A stretch of DNA of 64,000 nt from CAYFPX01 sp964519895 (GTDB taxonomy: Bacteria > Myxococcota_A > UBA796 > CAJQPC01). Below the pieces are notes generated by a model. That model searched no databases. It had not been told where the DNA came from and saw nothing but the letters and a program-made list of their open reading frames with translations. Positions 19,717 to 28,917 of the stretch are shown here, piece by piece; the first letter of the stretch is position 1; each line of letters opens with the position of its first letter. The stretch covers positions 56,180-120,179 of the forward strand of contig CAZFLE010000007.1 in NCBI GenBank assembly GCA_964519895.1. Reading direction: 5' to 3'. A program made the translations under genes and the position numbers.

Positions 19717-20493
19717 GTGCGGACCCCTCTCCAGATCCTGACCAGCATCTCGACCGCCACCGCGGCCTTTGCCCTGCCCCTGGCCCTGGCCACCGTGGCC
19801 CCTGAGGCGCCGGTGGCCCCGGTCATCCAGCCGATGCTCCAGGAGCTCCAGGTGATCGTGGCCCTGGCGGAGCCCGAGCCGGAGCCCGAGGCGGAGCCCG
19901 AGCCTCCCCCCAAGAAGACGGCCAAGGCGCAGTCCAAGACTCGGGAGCGCCCCGAGCCCGACGTCGATCCCTCCGCCGCCGAGGCCCAGGAGGCCGGCGC
20001 CGAGATCGTCCGCCCCGTGCCCCTAGCGGGCAGTGTCTATGCGCGGGTCCTCAACCCCCACCACGTGCGGCCGGACCGCACCCTGGCCTCCACCGCCCAC
20101 CGCACCACCCGCAAGGGCAAGCGCCGCAAGCCCTGCGTCGAGCCGTTCGGCGGCATCACCCGGACCGGCGCCGGCCGCTACGACGTCGAGCGCGACCTGG
20201 TCGACTACTACACCCGCCACCCGGGCGAGGCCGAGACCCTGGCTGCGACCGCCTGGCACCGCAAGGACGGCCAGATCGATGGCTTCCGGGTCAAGAAGAT
20301 GCGCTGCGGCTCACCGCTCTACCAGCTCGGCTTCCGCAACGGCGACGTCGTGCACAGCGTCAACGGCAAGTCGGTGACCAGCACCACCCAGGCGCTCCGG
20401 GCCTTTCGCAAGGTGCGCAAGGACGACCGGCTGACCGTGCGCGTCACGTCGTGGAGGGGTCAGACCAAGGTGCTGCGCTTCCGGATGATCTGA
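19717..20493 (+). CDS. GspC-like PDZ-domain protein
   Basis: 258 residues from GTG 19717 with GGGAG upstream. The N-terminus is a signal anchor (ILTSISTATAAFALPLALA) followed by a Glu-Pro linker. The C-terminal 110 residues form a PDZ domain: DGQIDGFRVKKMRCGSPLYQLGF, then NGDVVHSVNGKSV and LTVRVTSWRGQTKVLRF. This is the pattern of the C-terminal half of type II secretion GspC, an inner-membrane protein that contacts the secretin. A GspE-type ATPase lies 1 kb away. The last 50 bp overlap the convergent elaA gene. Confidence 0.65.
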   Translation: MRTPLQILTSISTATAAFALPLALATVAPEAPVAPVIQPMLQELQVIVALAEPEPEPEAEPEPPPKKTAKAQSKTRERPEPDVDPSAAEAQEAGAEIVRPVPLAGSVYARVLNPHHVRPDRTLASTAHRTTRKGKRRKPCVEPFGGITRTGAGRYDVERDLVDYYTRHPGEAETLAATAWHRKDGQIDGFRVKKMRCGSPLYQLGFRNGDVVHSVNGKSVTSTTQALRAFRKVRKDDRLTVRVTSWRGQTKVLRFRMI

Positions 20494-20938
20494 CCGGGGG
20501 CGCATAGTCCATGGGCAGGTGCGGGATGCCGTCCTCGTCGTACTCGGGACCCGCCACCACGAAGCCCAGCGACGCGTAGTAGTCGTGCAGGTGGGCCTGG
20601 GCACCGATGTGCACGGGGCCCGGCCACGTCTGGGTGACGTGGCGCAGCGCTTCGGTCATCAGCGGGCGCCCCAGCCCCTTGCCACGAACCCGCGCCGCCG
20701 TCACGACCCGACCGATGCACGGGAACCGATGACACAGCCCCGGTGGCACAGCCCGGACCGACGCCGCCAGCCCGTCGGCGTCCAACCCCAGCAGGTGATG
20801 ACACGCCGGGTCCAGCCCATCCAGGTCCTGGTAGGCACAGTCCTGTTCCACCACGAACACCGCGGCGCGGAGCTGCAGCAGATCGTGCAGCTCGCCGACC
20901 GTCAGGGTGTCCCAGGTGCGCCAGTGCCAGGTGATCAC
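20444..20938 (-). CDS. elaA: ElaA-family GNAT acetyltransferase
   Basis: 164 residues. The sequence follows E. coli ElaA closely: ELHDLLQLRAAVFVVEQDC then YQDLDGLD, IGRVVTAARVRGKGLGRPLM (acetyl-CoA pyrophosphate loop R/QxxGxG/A as RGKGLG), HIGAQAHLHDYYASLGF and YDEDGIPHLPM. The acetyl acceptor of this family is not established. The last 15 residues after APPV have no counterpart in ElaA and lie in the 50-bp overlap with the convergent PDZ gene. Confidence 0.9.
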   Translation of the reverse strand: MITWHWRTWDTLTVGELHDLLQLRAAVFVVEQDCAYQDLDGLDPACHHLLGLDADGLAASVRAVPPGLCHRFPCIGRVVTAARVRGKGLGRPLMTEALRHVTQTWPGPVHIGAQAHLHDYYASLGFVVAGPEYDEDGIPHLPMDYAPPVRSSGSAAPWSDPSTT

Positions 20939-20979
20939 AGGGCCCTGGTAGCCTGAACCCAGACTGGAGGGGAGCTCCC

Positions 20980-21456
20980 ATGGTCACGACCGCGCTCGGC
21001 ATCTTGTGGCTGGCCTGTGCCGGAGACACGACCACCGGCGACACAGCGACGGCATCCGGTGACTCGGGCACGACCGGGACCTCGGGCACGCCCACCGACA
21101 CCGGCCCGGCGGCCGCCATCGCAGTCGAGCCGGCCCAGCTCGACCTGGCCACCGCCAACGCCCAGCCCGTGAGCGGGGCGTTCACGGTCTCCAGCACTGG
21201 AGACGCCACCCTCGAGCTGACCGATGTCGCCTACACCACGACCGGCAGCGATCTGCCTGGGATCCTGGTCTGGATGACCGAGGGCATGCTGCCCATCAGC
21301 GTGGCTCCTGGCGGGACCACCACCCTGACGGTGGAGTGGACGCCGGATCGGCCCGGCGACGACACCCCGCTGGAGACCGGGCTCGCCATCACGTCCAACG
21401 CGGCCGCCGATCCGGTCTTCACGGTCACGGTCACCGGCGAGAACGGGACCCGCTGA
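20980..21456 (+). CDS. Small lipoprotein with Ig-like (ASPM/Hydin-type) domain
   Basis: 158 residues with a GGAGGGGAG ribosome site. Lipobox LAC at about residue 13, a Thr/Gly/Asp-rich linker, then one beta-sandwich of the choice-of-anchor/ASH kind (VSGAFTVSSTGDATLELTDV ... SVAPGGTTTLTVEW ... ITSNAAADPVFTVTVTGENG). Such domains are structural surface modules in this phylum. Diverges from elaA with 41 bp between starts. Confidence 0.7.
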   Translation: MVTTALGILWLACAGDTTTGDTATASGDSGTTGTSGTPTDTGPAAAIAVEPAQLDLATANAQPVSGAFTVSSTGDATLELTDVAYTTTGSDLPGILVWMTEGMLPISVAPGGTTTLTVEWTPDRPGDDTPLETGLAITSNAAADPVFTVTVTGENGTR

Positions 21457-21469
21457 CCGGCGGCGCTGT

Positions 21470-23284
21470 TCAGAACAGCTTGGACTCGTCGGTGATGCTC
21501 AGGACCTCTTCATAGGTCGTGACGCCGCGGCCGAGCTTCTTGATGCCGTACTCCCGCAGGGTGAGCATGCCGTCGTTCAGGGCCTCCTTCTTGATCTCGA
21601 TGGCGGGGGCCTTGTCGTTGATCAGCCGGACGATCCGAGGGGTCACGGGCATGAGCTCGTAGAGCCCGGTGCGGCGGGTGTAGCCGGTGCCTCGGCAGCG
21701 CACACAGCCGCTGCCGTGCCAGACCTTGAGCTGGCGACCCTCGGCGCCGGGGATGCCCATGGACAGGACCTGCTCCTCGGTCAGGAAGCCATCGGTCTTG
21801 CAGTGGGGACAGATCTGCCGCACCAGCCGCTGGGCCAGCACGCCGACCAGCACGCTGGAGAGCAGGAAGGGGTAGACGCCCAGATCCAGCAAGCGCGTGA
21901 TGGCGCTGGCGGCGTCGTTGGTGTGCAGGGTGCTGACCACCAGGTGCCCGGTCAGAGCGGCCTGGATCGCGTACTGGGCGGTCTCCGGATCGCGGATCTC
22001 CCCCACCATCACCACGTCTGGGTCCTGCCGCAGCACCGTGCGCAGGGCCGCCGCGTAGTCGAAGCCCACGTTGGTATTGATCGCCATCTGGTTGAACTGC
22101 TCGTGCACCATCTCGATGGGGTCTTCGATGGTGCAGATGTTCAGCCGGGGCGTCGAGATGTGGTGCAGGGTGCTGTAGAGCGTGGTGGTCTTGCCAGACC
22201 CCGTGGGCCCCGTGACCAGGATCAGGCCATTGGTGTTGGAGATGAAGCGCTCGTAGAGCAGCAGCTCTCGACGAAAGAACCCGAGCTTCTCCAGGTCCAG
22301 CAGCAGCACGTCCGGATCGAAGATCCGCACCACCACCTTCTCGCCAAAGGCGGTGGGCACCGAGCTCACCCGCAGCTCGATCTCCTGGTCTCGGAAGCGG
22401 GTCTTGAAGCGCCCATCCTGGGGCTTGCGCCGCTCGGCGATGTCCATCCGCCCCAGCAGCTTGACCCGGCTCACCATGGCCGGGTGCACGACCTTGGGCA
22501 GGCGGTGGATCGTGTGCAGCACACCGTCGATGCGCAGCCGGATGGTCGCCTCGTCGCGCTTGGGCTCGATGTGGATGTCGCTGGCCCGGTGCTCGAAGGC
22601 GTAGTTCAGGATGTACCAGACCGCCTGGACCACCGGCTGGTCGGTGGCGTCGATCTCGTTGACGCCCTTGACCCGGTAGAGCTGCTCCAGGTTGCCCAGG
22701 TCCGGCAGGTCCGACGCGAAGTCGGCCGCCGCGGCCTTCATCGATCGTCGGAAGCCGTGGAATTCGGCGATGACGGCCAGGATCGCCGACTTCATCGCCA
22801 TGACCGGCTGGATGGAGACCTGCTTGTACTTGGCGATCTCCTCCAGGACCGTCTGGTTCCATGGATCCGCAGTCGCCACCGTGAGCATCTGGCCGTGCAT
22901 CTGCGTCGGGATCACCAGGTGGCGCTCGGCAAAGGGCCCGCCAAAGGTCTCGGTGACGAGCTTGTAGTCCAGCTGGAGCGGATCCAGCTCGACAAAGGGC
23001 ACCTCGAGAGCCGCGGCCACCGCCTGGGTGATCAGGCGCTCGCTGACCGTGCCTTCGAGCTCGTCTTCGGTCCGGAACCGGAAGCTGGCGATGAGCTCGA
23101 TCTCGGAGACGCTGTAGGCGACCCGCTGCTTGCCCAGCAGCTTGCGCAGCTCGGCCCGCTTGTCCAGCAGGATGTGTCGGGCCTGCTCGCGGCCCCGGTT
23201 GACCACGTCGACTTTCTGCCCGGCGTGCAGGATCTCCTTGTCGACCAACAGGTCCAGGATCCACTGCAGTCGCGACTGGTCCAT
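21470..23284 (-). CDS. GspE/PilB-family secretion or pilus ATPase
   Basis: 604 residues. An N-terminal MshEN-type domain (residues about 60-200) precedes the GspE core: ASDIHIEPKRDEATIRLRIDG, Walker A GPTGSGKTTTL (Lys 365), Asp box IEDPIE, Walker B VGEIRDPETAQ, His box STLHTND, and a zinc-binding pair CPHC/CVRC spaced about 40 residues apart. It powers pseudopilus or type IV pilus assembly from the cytoplasmic face of the inner membrane. The CxxC knuckle and the MshEN domain occur in both GspE and PilB, so the system is not settled; no gspF or pilC is nearby. Confidence 0.9.
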   Translation of the reverse strand: MDQSRLQWILDLLVDKEILHAGQKVDVVNRGREQARHILLDKRAELRKLLGKQRVAYSVSEIELIASFRFRTEDELEGTVSERLITQAVAAALEVPFVELDPLQLDYKLVTETFGGPFAERHLVIPTQMHGQMLTVATADPWNQTVLEEIAKYKQVSIQPVMAMKSAILAVIAEFHGFRRSMKAAAADFASDLPDLGNLEQLYRVKGVNEIDATDQPVVQAVWYILNYAFEHRASDIHIEPKRDEATIRLRIDGVLHTIHRLPKVVHPAMVSRVKLLGRMDIAERRKPQDGRFKTRFRDQEIELRVSSVPTAFGEKVVVRIFDPDVLLLDLEKLGFFRRELLLYERFISNTNGLILVTGPTGSGKTTTLYSTLHHISTPRLNICTIEDPIEMVHEQFNQMAINTNVGFDYAAALRTVLRQDPDVVMVGEIRDPETAQYAIQAALTGHLVVSTLHTNDAASAITRLLDLGVYPFLLSSVLVGVLAQRLVRQICPHCKTDGFLTEEQVLSMGIPGAEGRQLKVWHGSGCVRCRGTGYTRRTGLYELMPVTPRIVRLINDKAPAIEIKKEALNDGMLTLREYGIKKLGRGVTTYEEVLSITDESKLF

Positions 23285-23341
23285 CCACGCTCCGGACCCC
23301 GAGGATAGCGCGACCCCGGCTTCGTCGGCTTAGATGGGCGC

Positions 23342-23815
23342 GTGGGACTCGCGATGCTCGCCCTGCTGCCGGCCTTGCACGCCGCCGAGATCGGCGAGCC
23401 GGGACAGCGCTTCGGCTTCGGCTTCCAGGCGGGCGTGGGGGGCGGCCTGTCCCTGAAGTTCTACGCCACCGAGCGGGTCGCCGTGTCCGCCACCGCGGGC
23501 TTCTGGGGGCTGCTCATTCGCCGGCAGGCCCTGGTCGCCGAGGTCGACGTGTGGGAGCGCGCGTTCGCCAAGGGCACGGTGGTTACCACCGCCGGCTTCG
23601 GCGTCGCGAGGGAGTACGACGGCTTCTGGCGAGACACCACCCACCTGGGCGTGCGCATGGCCACCGGCGCGACCTGGCGCTGGCACGGCCGGGGCTTCGA
23701 GGTCGGGACCGAGCTGGGGCTGGAACTCTACAACTACGACGTGGGCAGGCTGCAGTTCGGGGAGCTTCCCACAGCGACCGTGGTGGCGCGTTGGTACCCG
23801 CGCTGGGGCGGCTGA
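23342..23815 (+). CDS. Small outer-membrane barrel-like protein
   Basis: 157 residues, GTG start, signal peptide MGLAMLALLPALHA. The mature part alternates (GFGFQAGVGGGLSLKFYATERVAVSATAGF; TVVARWYPRW) and ends in an aromatic residue followed by Gly-Gly, consistent with an 8-strand barrel. Its last 82 bp overlap the convergent gene at 23734. The function is unknown. Confidence 0.6.
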   Translation: MGLAMLALLPALHAAEIGEPGQRFGFGFQAGVGGGLSLKFYATERVAVSATAGFWGLLIRRQALVAEVDVWERAFAKGTVVTTAGFGVAREYDGFWRDTTHLGVRMATGATWRWHGRGFEVGTELGLELYNYDVGRLQFGELPTATVVARWYPRWGG

Positions 23816-24426
23816 CGGCGACCGATCAGGGCCCCCAGGACGCCGAGTCCCAGCCAGCCCAGTGCCCCCGACCCCGAGGCCGTGCAGCCGCACCCCGCGG
23901 CGTCCTCGTCCGCCGGATCCTCCTGGGTCGGGGGCCCCTCGAACTCCCCGGGCCCCAGGTCCGGGTCGAGCACCAGGTCCACGCACCCGTAGTACAGGTC
24001 GTTGCCGTCGCCATAGGGCGCCTTGTCCGTCATCACCTGGACCAGCTGGAGCGTGCACGTCTCGCAGGGCTCGTCGGGTAGCTGCACTTCGTGGCTGTAC
24101 TCACCACCCCCGTCGCGGTCGGCGATGTCGTCCGCCAAGACCAGGTCGTTGGTGTAGAAGTCCTCGAAGTCCGCCGGATCCACGAGCCCCTCCCCGCCGT
24201 CGGGATCGAAGGCGATCCGGTAGTAGCCGGGGTGGTCGATGTACTCGTCCCACGTCAAGCTCAGGGTGTCGCCGGGGGCGTAGCGGTAGACCGCAGCGCC
24301 CCACGCGGCATCTGCGAGCCCACAGGGCCCCTCCTTGATGTCGTACTGCTCGGTGCGCGGCACGTGCGACGTGATGAAGGCGTGGCCCGAGGCCGCGGGA
24401 ACGAGTGCGATCCACATCCAGGACAT
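23734..24426 (-). CDS. Polysaccharide-monooxygenase-like protein (SCE4755 type) with MYXO-CTERM
   Basis: 230 residues. The signal peptide MSWMWIALVPAASG would leave His15 as the mature N-terminus (HAFITSHVPR), as needed for the copper histidine brace of lytic polysaccharide monooxygenases; a second candidate His lies in GGGEYSHEVQLPDEPC. Paired Cys (CETC, YYGC) fit the AA10/SCE4755 type beta sandwich. The C-terminus has GCGC, a hydrophobic stretch and RR, but then runs on for about 26 residues, unlike most MYXO-CTERM tails, and this extension lies in the overlap with the barrel gene. Activity on chitin or cellulose is inferred only. Confidence 0.75.
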   Translation of the reverse strand: MSWMWIALVPAASGHAFITSHVPRTEQYDIKEGPCGLADAAWGAAVYRYAPGDTLSLTWDEYIDHPGYYRIAFDPDGGEGLVDPADFEDFYTNDLVLADDIADRDGGGEYSHEVQLPDEPCETCTLQLVQVMTDKAPYGDGNDLYYGCVDLVLDPDLGPGEFEGPPTQEDPADEDAAGCGCTASGSGALGWLGLGVLGALIGRRQPPQRGYQRATTVAVGSSPNCSLPTS

Positions 24427-24444
24427 AGCGCCGAGTCTACGAGG

Positions 24445-27400
24445 TCAGAGAGGACTGGGGTAGGTGTCCCCCGACGCGTTGTCGGTGTAGGTATTGCCGG
24501 ACTCGGTGATCGTGTATGAACCCGAGCCGTAGATCCCGTAGTAGAGCGAGTCCGACAGGGTCGAGTCGGTCACGGACAGGATGCAGTAGTAGCAGCTGAT
24601 GTTCGCCGGATAGCTCGTGCTGCTGCCGCCGTGGCTCACGGTCGAGGTGTCGACCTCGGACGCATAGCTGTAGTAGCCGAACAGGAAGCCGGCCCAGTCC
24701 CCCGCCGCCGGGGACGCCTCGGCGCTGGAGAAGACCGAGTTCGTCGCGATGAGCTCGCCATAGCCGCTGTACCCCACGTACAGGTAGCTGGAGCCGCTGG
24801 GGAACAGGACCTCGATGCTGTCGGCCTCGATCTCCACAGGCACGGCCGCGCTCCCGTAGACGTTCAGGTAGTTGGCGCCGACCAGGTACGGCACGCCCAC
24901 GTCTGGCCACGTCCCGCTGGTGTTCACCGCGTAGCTGTTCAGGAACACGTAGTCGTCCCCGTTGCCGGACAGGTCGCTGGCCCCGTCGAGCTCGACCATC
25001 TCGTCGGCGTCGATCACCAGGGGGTAGCGGTCGTTGCCGGTGATCGTGTTGCCACTCCAGCCAGCGATGGTCCCGCCCAGATACACCCCGTCGCCATTGC
25101 CCGACCCGGTGCCCACGGTGCCCTGGATCGTGCAGTCGGTCATGGTCAGCAGCGTGCCGCTGTAGTCGTAGATGCCATAGGACTCGTTGTCCTGGATCAC
25201 GCAGTCCGAGAGAGACAGCTCGGCCCCGTACAGGTACAGCCCGCCCGGGTAGCTGCTCGTTCCGGCGTACTCCAGCGTGAACCCGCTCAGCGCGCTGTCA
25301 CTGTCGCTGTAGTAGCCCACGTAGATGCCGTCCCAGGTGCCGGCGCTGCTGCCGTCCAGGGTCGAGAACAACACCCCGTCGCCGCTGGTGGCGTCGCCGT
25401 CAACCCGCACATTGCCGTCCCCGGATGTGCCGACGAACAAGCCCGCGTTCTTGTCGAAGTACAGCTCCGTGCCGTCGTCGATGGTCAACAGCGGGTTGGC
25501 GCTCCCGTAGACGGACACGTCGCCGGTGAACTGGTACGGCGCGTCCAGCGCCTGCCAGGTGGCGTCGGTGCTGACCGCCCCGCCGTGGACCTGGATGACG
25601 TCGGTGCCGTTGCCGGTGAAGCTCGACGACCCGTCCAGCGCGTCCAGGCTCTTGGGGGACAGGAGCAGGGGGTAGCTGCCGTTGGCGGTCACCGTGTTGC
25701 CGGTGAAGGCACCACCCAGGCTGCTGTAGGTGTCGACGTACAGCCCATAGGTGGCATTGTCGTTGAACGACGAGTCCGTGAACTCGGGCGCCGCGTAGTA
25801 GTAGGCGTAGGCGCCGCTGCCGTCGTTGTGCTGGAAGGTGCTGTTGCTGACCGGGATGGCGTCGGTCTGGTTGTAGTAGAAGAACGCCCCGGTGCCATAG
25901 GTGCCGCCACCGGCGTACTCCAGGGTCAGGCCGTCGATGCTGCTGTCGGCGTCGGCGTAGTAGCCGAAGTACAGCTCGTCCCAGTCGCCGGCCGCGGGAC
26001 TCGACTCGGCGCTGGTCATGCGCACCCCCTGGGTGTGGCCGTCGACAACCAGGTTCCCGCTGTAGCTGGTGCCCACGTAGAGCGAGACCCCGTCGAATTG
26101 GAGCTCGGACCCATCCTCGAGGGTCAGGACCGGATCCTTGGTGCTGCTCTGGACATAGGTGTCGCCGTTGATGAGCAGGGGCGCGTCCAGGGCATGCCAG
26201 GTGCTGTCTTCGCTGACCGTGCCGCCCCGTACGTGGATGGCGTCCTGGTCGTTGCCGGCGAAGCTGCTGCTGTCGGACAGCGCCGCCACGTGGTTGGCGT
26301 AGACCACCGCCGCGTAGCCCCCGTTGCCGGTGAGCGTGTTGTCGGCAAAGGAGTCGGCGGTCTCGTCGAGGCAGGTCGACGTCGCACACTCGACCCCGCT
26401 GCCCTCGTTGTCCGAGAACGTCGTGCCCGTGAAGGTGGGCTCGGCGTAGTAGCTGTAGAAGCCCGCGGCCCCGGAGTAGCGCAGGGTGCTGTCCCGCACC
26501 TGGGGATCGGCCTGGTACATGTAGATCGCCGCCGCGCCCTGGCCCGCGTACTCGATGGTGAGCCCCTCGATGTCCGAGGCCCCGCTCGTGTAGCTGTACA
26601 GGTAGAGGCCGTAGTAGTCCCCTGGCGCCGGGCTGCTGGCGTTCGACGTGAACCTCACCCCGGCCGAAGTGCCCTGGATCTCGATGTCCCCCGAGCCCGG
26701 GTAGCCCACGTAGAGCACGGTGCTCGGGTCGAACAGCACCTCGGCGCCGTCTTCGATGGTCAATACCGGCGCGGTGGTCGCGGACACGTAGACCGTGCAG
26801 GTGATCACGTGGGGCTCGCTGGCCGACCAGGTCTCGTCGGCGGAGATGTAGCCGCAGTGCTCGACCGGACAGGTCTCGTCCACCACGGCGTCGCAGTCGT
26901 TGTCGATGCTGTCCGTGCACGTCTCTGACGCCCCCGGGTAGCTCACGGCGTCCCCGGGCTCGCAGTCGTCGCTGTTCTCGACGTAGCCGCTGGGCTGCTC
27001 GCAGGCCGTGGTCGTGGCGCTGGCGTCGCCGTAGCCGTCGCCGTCGGTGTCTGCGTACCAGACCAGGTCCGGGTTGATGCTCGCGTCCGAGTCGTCGCAG
27101 TCGTCGCAGGCGCCATAGCCGTCGCCGTCGCCGTCTGGCGCATCGTCGACCGTGCCGTTGCAGTCGGTGTCGGCGCCGTCGCAGGTCTCGCTGGCGGCCG
27201 GGTTCACGGCTGCGCTCCCGTCGTCGCAGTCGGTCGCGTCGGTCACCGTGGCCGTGGGCTGGGTGCACTCGGCGTACACCGTGTCCGGGTCGCCGTAGCC
27301 ATCGCCGTCGGCGTCGGCGTACCAGGTCCCTGCGTCGGTGGCCCCGGAGTCGGCGTCGCCGTCGCAGTCGTTGTCGACCCCGTCGCAGACCTCTTCGGCG

Positions 27401-28860
27401 CCCGGGTTGATCGCGGCGTCGCCGTCGTTGCAGTCCCCGGTCACGTGGGTGTACCCGCTGGGCGCGACGCAGTCGACGTTGGGCACCGCGGTGCCGTTGG
27501 CGTAGCCATCGCTGTCGGTGTCCGGGTACCAGTTCGTGGCGCCGGGGTGCACCGCCGCGTCGGCGTCGTCGCAGTCCTCGTCGTTGGCGACCCGACCGCT
27601 GATGGCGTCACAGCTGGCGACCCCGTCCGCCGGATCGCCGTAGCCATCCCCGTCGCTGTCCAGGTACCAGGTCGCCGCGTCGCTCGCGGTGTCCTCGTCG
27701 ATGTCGCCGTCGCAGTTGTTGTCCACGTCGTCGCAGACCTCGAGGGCGTCGGGGTTCACGGCGGCGTCGCCGTCGTCACAGTCCGTGTCCACCGCGGCGT
27801 AGCCGCTGGGGGCCTCGCAGGCGTCCTGGGTGTAGTCGTTGACACCGTGGCCGTCGCCGTCGCTGTCGGCGTACCAGGTCAGCGCGTCGGTCGCGTCGTC
27901 GTCGATCTGGCTGTTGCAGTCGTTGTCCAGCCCATCGCAGACCTCGATCCCGCCCGGGTAGGCGTCGGCTGACCCGTCGTTGCAGTCGTCGCCGTTGTCC
28001 ACGAAGCCCTCGGACGCCTCGCAGGCGAGCTCGGTCGTGTCCGGGTCCCCGTAGCCGTCGCTGTCCGCGTCGGCGTGCCAGGTGCTGGCGTCGGCGCTGT
28101 CCGGGCCGTCGGTGTCGCCGTCGCAGTCGTTGTCGACCCCGTCGCAGAGCTCGGTGGCGTCGGGGTTCACCGCGGCGGCGGTGTCGTCGCACTCCTCGCA
28201 CGCCGCGAAGCCGTCGCCGTCGATGTCTTCGTAGCCGACCGAGCCGTCGCAGTTGTAGTCATTGGGATCGGTGCAGTCGTCCTCGACGGCGCCGGGGTGG
28301 TACGCCGCGTCGGCGTCGTCGCAGTCCCCGGGCTCCGCGGTGTAGCCCGCCGGGGCCTCGCAGCCGGTGGCCGTGTAGTCGTCCTGGCCGTAACCGTCCT
28401 TGTCGCCGTCGGCGTACCAGGTGGGCGCGTCGACCAGGGAACCGTCCTCGTCGTCGACCAGCCCGTCGCAGTCGTTGTCCAGATCGTCGCAGATCTCGTC
28501 GGCGTCGGGGTGGATGGCGGCGTCGTTGTCGTCGCAGTCGGTGCTGACGGCGCTGATGCCTTCCTGGACCTCGCAGGCGATCTGGGGCAGGGACGCGTCT
28601 CCGAAGCCGTCGCCGTCGACGTCGGCGTAGAAGGTGTCGCCGGTCTCCTCGTCGATGGCCAGGTCGCAGTCGTTGTCGACCTCGTCGCAGCGCTCGGGGG
28701 CGCCGGGGTAGACGGTGGAGTTCTGGTCGTCGCAGTCCTCGTCGACCAGGTAGCCGTCGTTGTCGACGTCGTAGTCGGCGGAGTCGCCGGTGTCGTCCTT
28801 GTTGCGACAGCCGGGCAGGACGAGGAACGACACCACGAGGACGGTGAGGAAGGCGCGCAT
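24445..28860 (-). CDS. Giant lipoprotein: MopE repeats followed by repeated beta-helix modules
   Basis: 1471 residues from ATG 28860 (GGAG upstream). Signal peptide MRAFLTVLVVSFLVLPGC with lipobox. Residues about 25-690 hold around nine to eleven MopE Cys/Asp repeats. The C-terminal 780 residues are Tyr/Ser/Gly-rich and form four related modules of about 170-190 residues, each opening with TWxAxDAPyxxxGdxyV, then LTIEDGxELxFD, LYVGxSxSGxL, SPAAGDWxxLYFGYYS and GLTLEYAG, typical of right-handed parallel beta-helices. The fourth module is shorter and more diverged. Predicted to be a calcium-loaded surface adhesin or polysaccharide-binding protein; no catalytic motif seen. Confidence 0.85.
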   Translation of the reverse strand: MRAFLTVLVVSFLVLPGCRNKDDTGDSADYDVDNDGYLVDEDCDDQNSTVYPGAPERCDEVDNDCDLAIDEETGDTFYADVDGDGFGDASLPQIACEVQEGISAVSTDCDDNDAAIHPDADEICDDLDNDCDGLVDDEDGSLVDAPTWYADGDKDGYGQDDYTATGCEAPAGYTAEPGDCDDADAAYHPGAVEDDCTDPNDYNCDGSVGYEDIDGDGFAACEECDDTAAAVNPDATELCDGVDNDCDGDTDGPDSADASTWHADADSDGYGDPDTTELACEASEGFVDNGDDCNDGSADAYPGGIEVCDGLDNDCNSQIDDDATDALTWYADSDGDGHGVNDYTQDACEAPSGYAAVDTDCDDGDAAVNPDALEVCDDVDNNCDGDIDEDTASDAATWYLDSDGDGYGDPADGVASCDAISGRVANDEDCDDADAAVHPGATNWYPDTDSDGYANGTAVPNVDCVAPSGYTHVTGDCNDGDAAINPGAEEVCDGVDNDCDGDADSGATDAGTWYADADGDGYGDPDTVYAECTQPTATVTDATDCDDGSAAVNPAASETCDGADTDCNGTVDDAPDGDGDGYGACDDCDDSDASINPDLVWYADTDGDGYGDASATTTACEQPSGYVENSDDCEPGDAVSYPGASETCTDSIDNDCDAVVDETCPVEHCGYISADETWSASEPHVITCTVYVSATTAPVLTIEDGAEVLFDPSTVLYVGYPGSGDIEIQGTSAGVRFTSNASSPAPGDYYGLYLYSYTSGASDIEGLTIEYAGQGAAAIYMYQADPQVRDSTLRYSGAAGFYSYYAEPTFTGTTFSDNEGSGVECATSTCLDETADSFADNTLTGNGGYAAVVYANHVAALSDSSSFAGNDQDAIHVRGGTVSEDSTWHALDAPLLINGDTYVQSSTKDPVLTLEDGSELQFDGVSLYVGTSYSGNLVVDGHTQGVRMTSAESSPAAGDWDELYFGYYADADSSIDGLTLEYAGGGTYGTGAFFYYNQTDAIPVSNSTFQHNDGSGAYAYYYAAPEFTDSSFNDNATYGLYVDTYSSLGGAFTGNTVTANGSYPLLLSPKSLDALDGSSSFTGNGTDVIQVHGGAVSTDATWQALDAPYQFTGDVSVYGSANPLLTIDDGTELYFDKNAGLFVGTSGDGNVRVDGDATSGDGVLFSTLDGSSAGTWDGIYVGYYSDSDSALSGFTLEYAGTSSYPGGLYLYGAELSLSDCVIQDNESYGIYDYSGTLLTMTDCTIQGTVGTGSGNGDGVYLGGTIAGWSGNTITGNDRYPLVIDADEMVELDGASDLSGNGDDYVFLNSYAVNTSGTWPDVGVPYLVGANYLNVYGSAAVPVEIEADSIEVLFPSGSSYLYVGYSGYGELIATNSVFSSAEASPAAGDWAGFLFGYYSYASEVDTSTVSHGGSSTSYPANISCYYCILSVTDSTLSDSLYYGIYGSGSYTITESGNTYTDNASGDTYPSPL

Positions 28861-28892
28861 GGGAGCTCCGTGGAGGGACGGGGGGCGCGGAT

Positions 28893-28917
28893 CCGGCGCC
28901 CTGCACCTGGGCGCCGG
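28893..28917 (-). promoter_or_regulatory. Strong hairpin in the leader of the giant lipoprotein gene
   Basis: CCGGCGCCC (28893-28901), a 7-base loop and GGGCGCCGG (28909-28917) form a perfect 9-bp GC stem, 33 bases before the ATG at 28860. A wider inverted repeat GGGCGTCA/TGACGCCC lies at 28956-28963 and 28991-28998. The rest of the 250-bp divergent region to 29112 shows no gene. It could be a leader structure, an operator or a terminator. Confidence 0.4.

Noticed and set aside
24631..26928. 765-codon plus-strand frame antisense to the beta-helix gene
   Set aside because: No family features; produced by repeated GC-rich codons.
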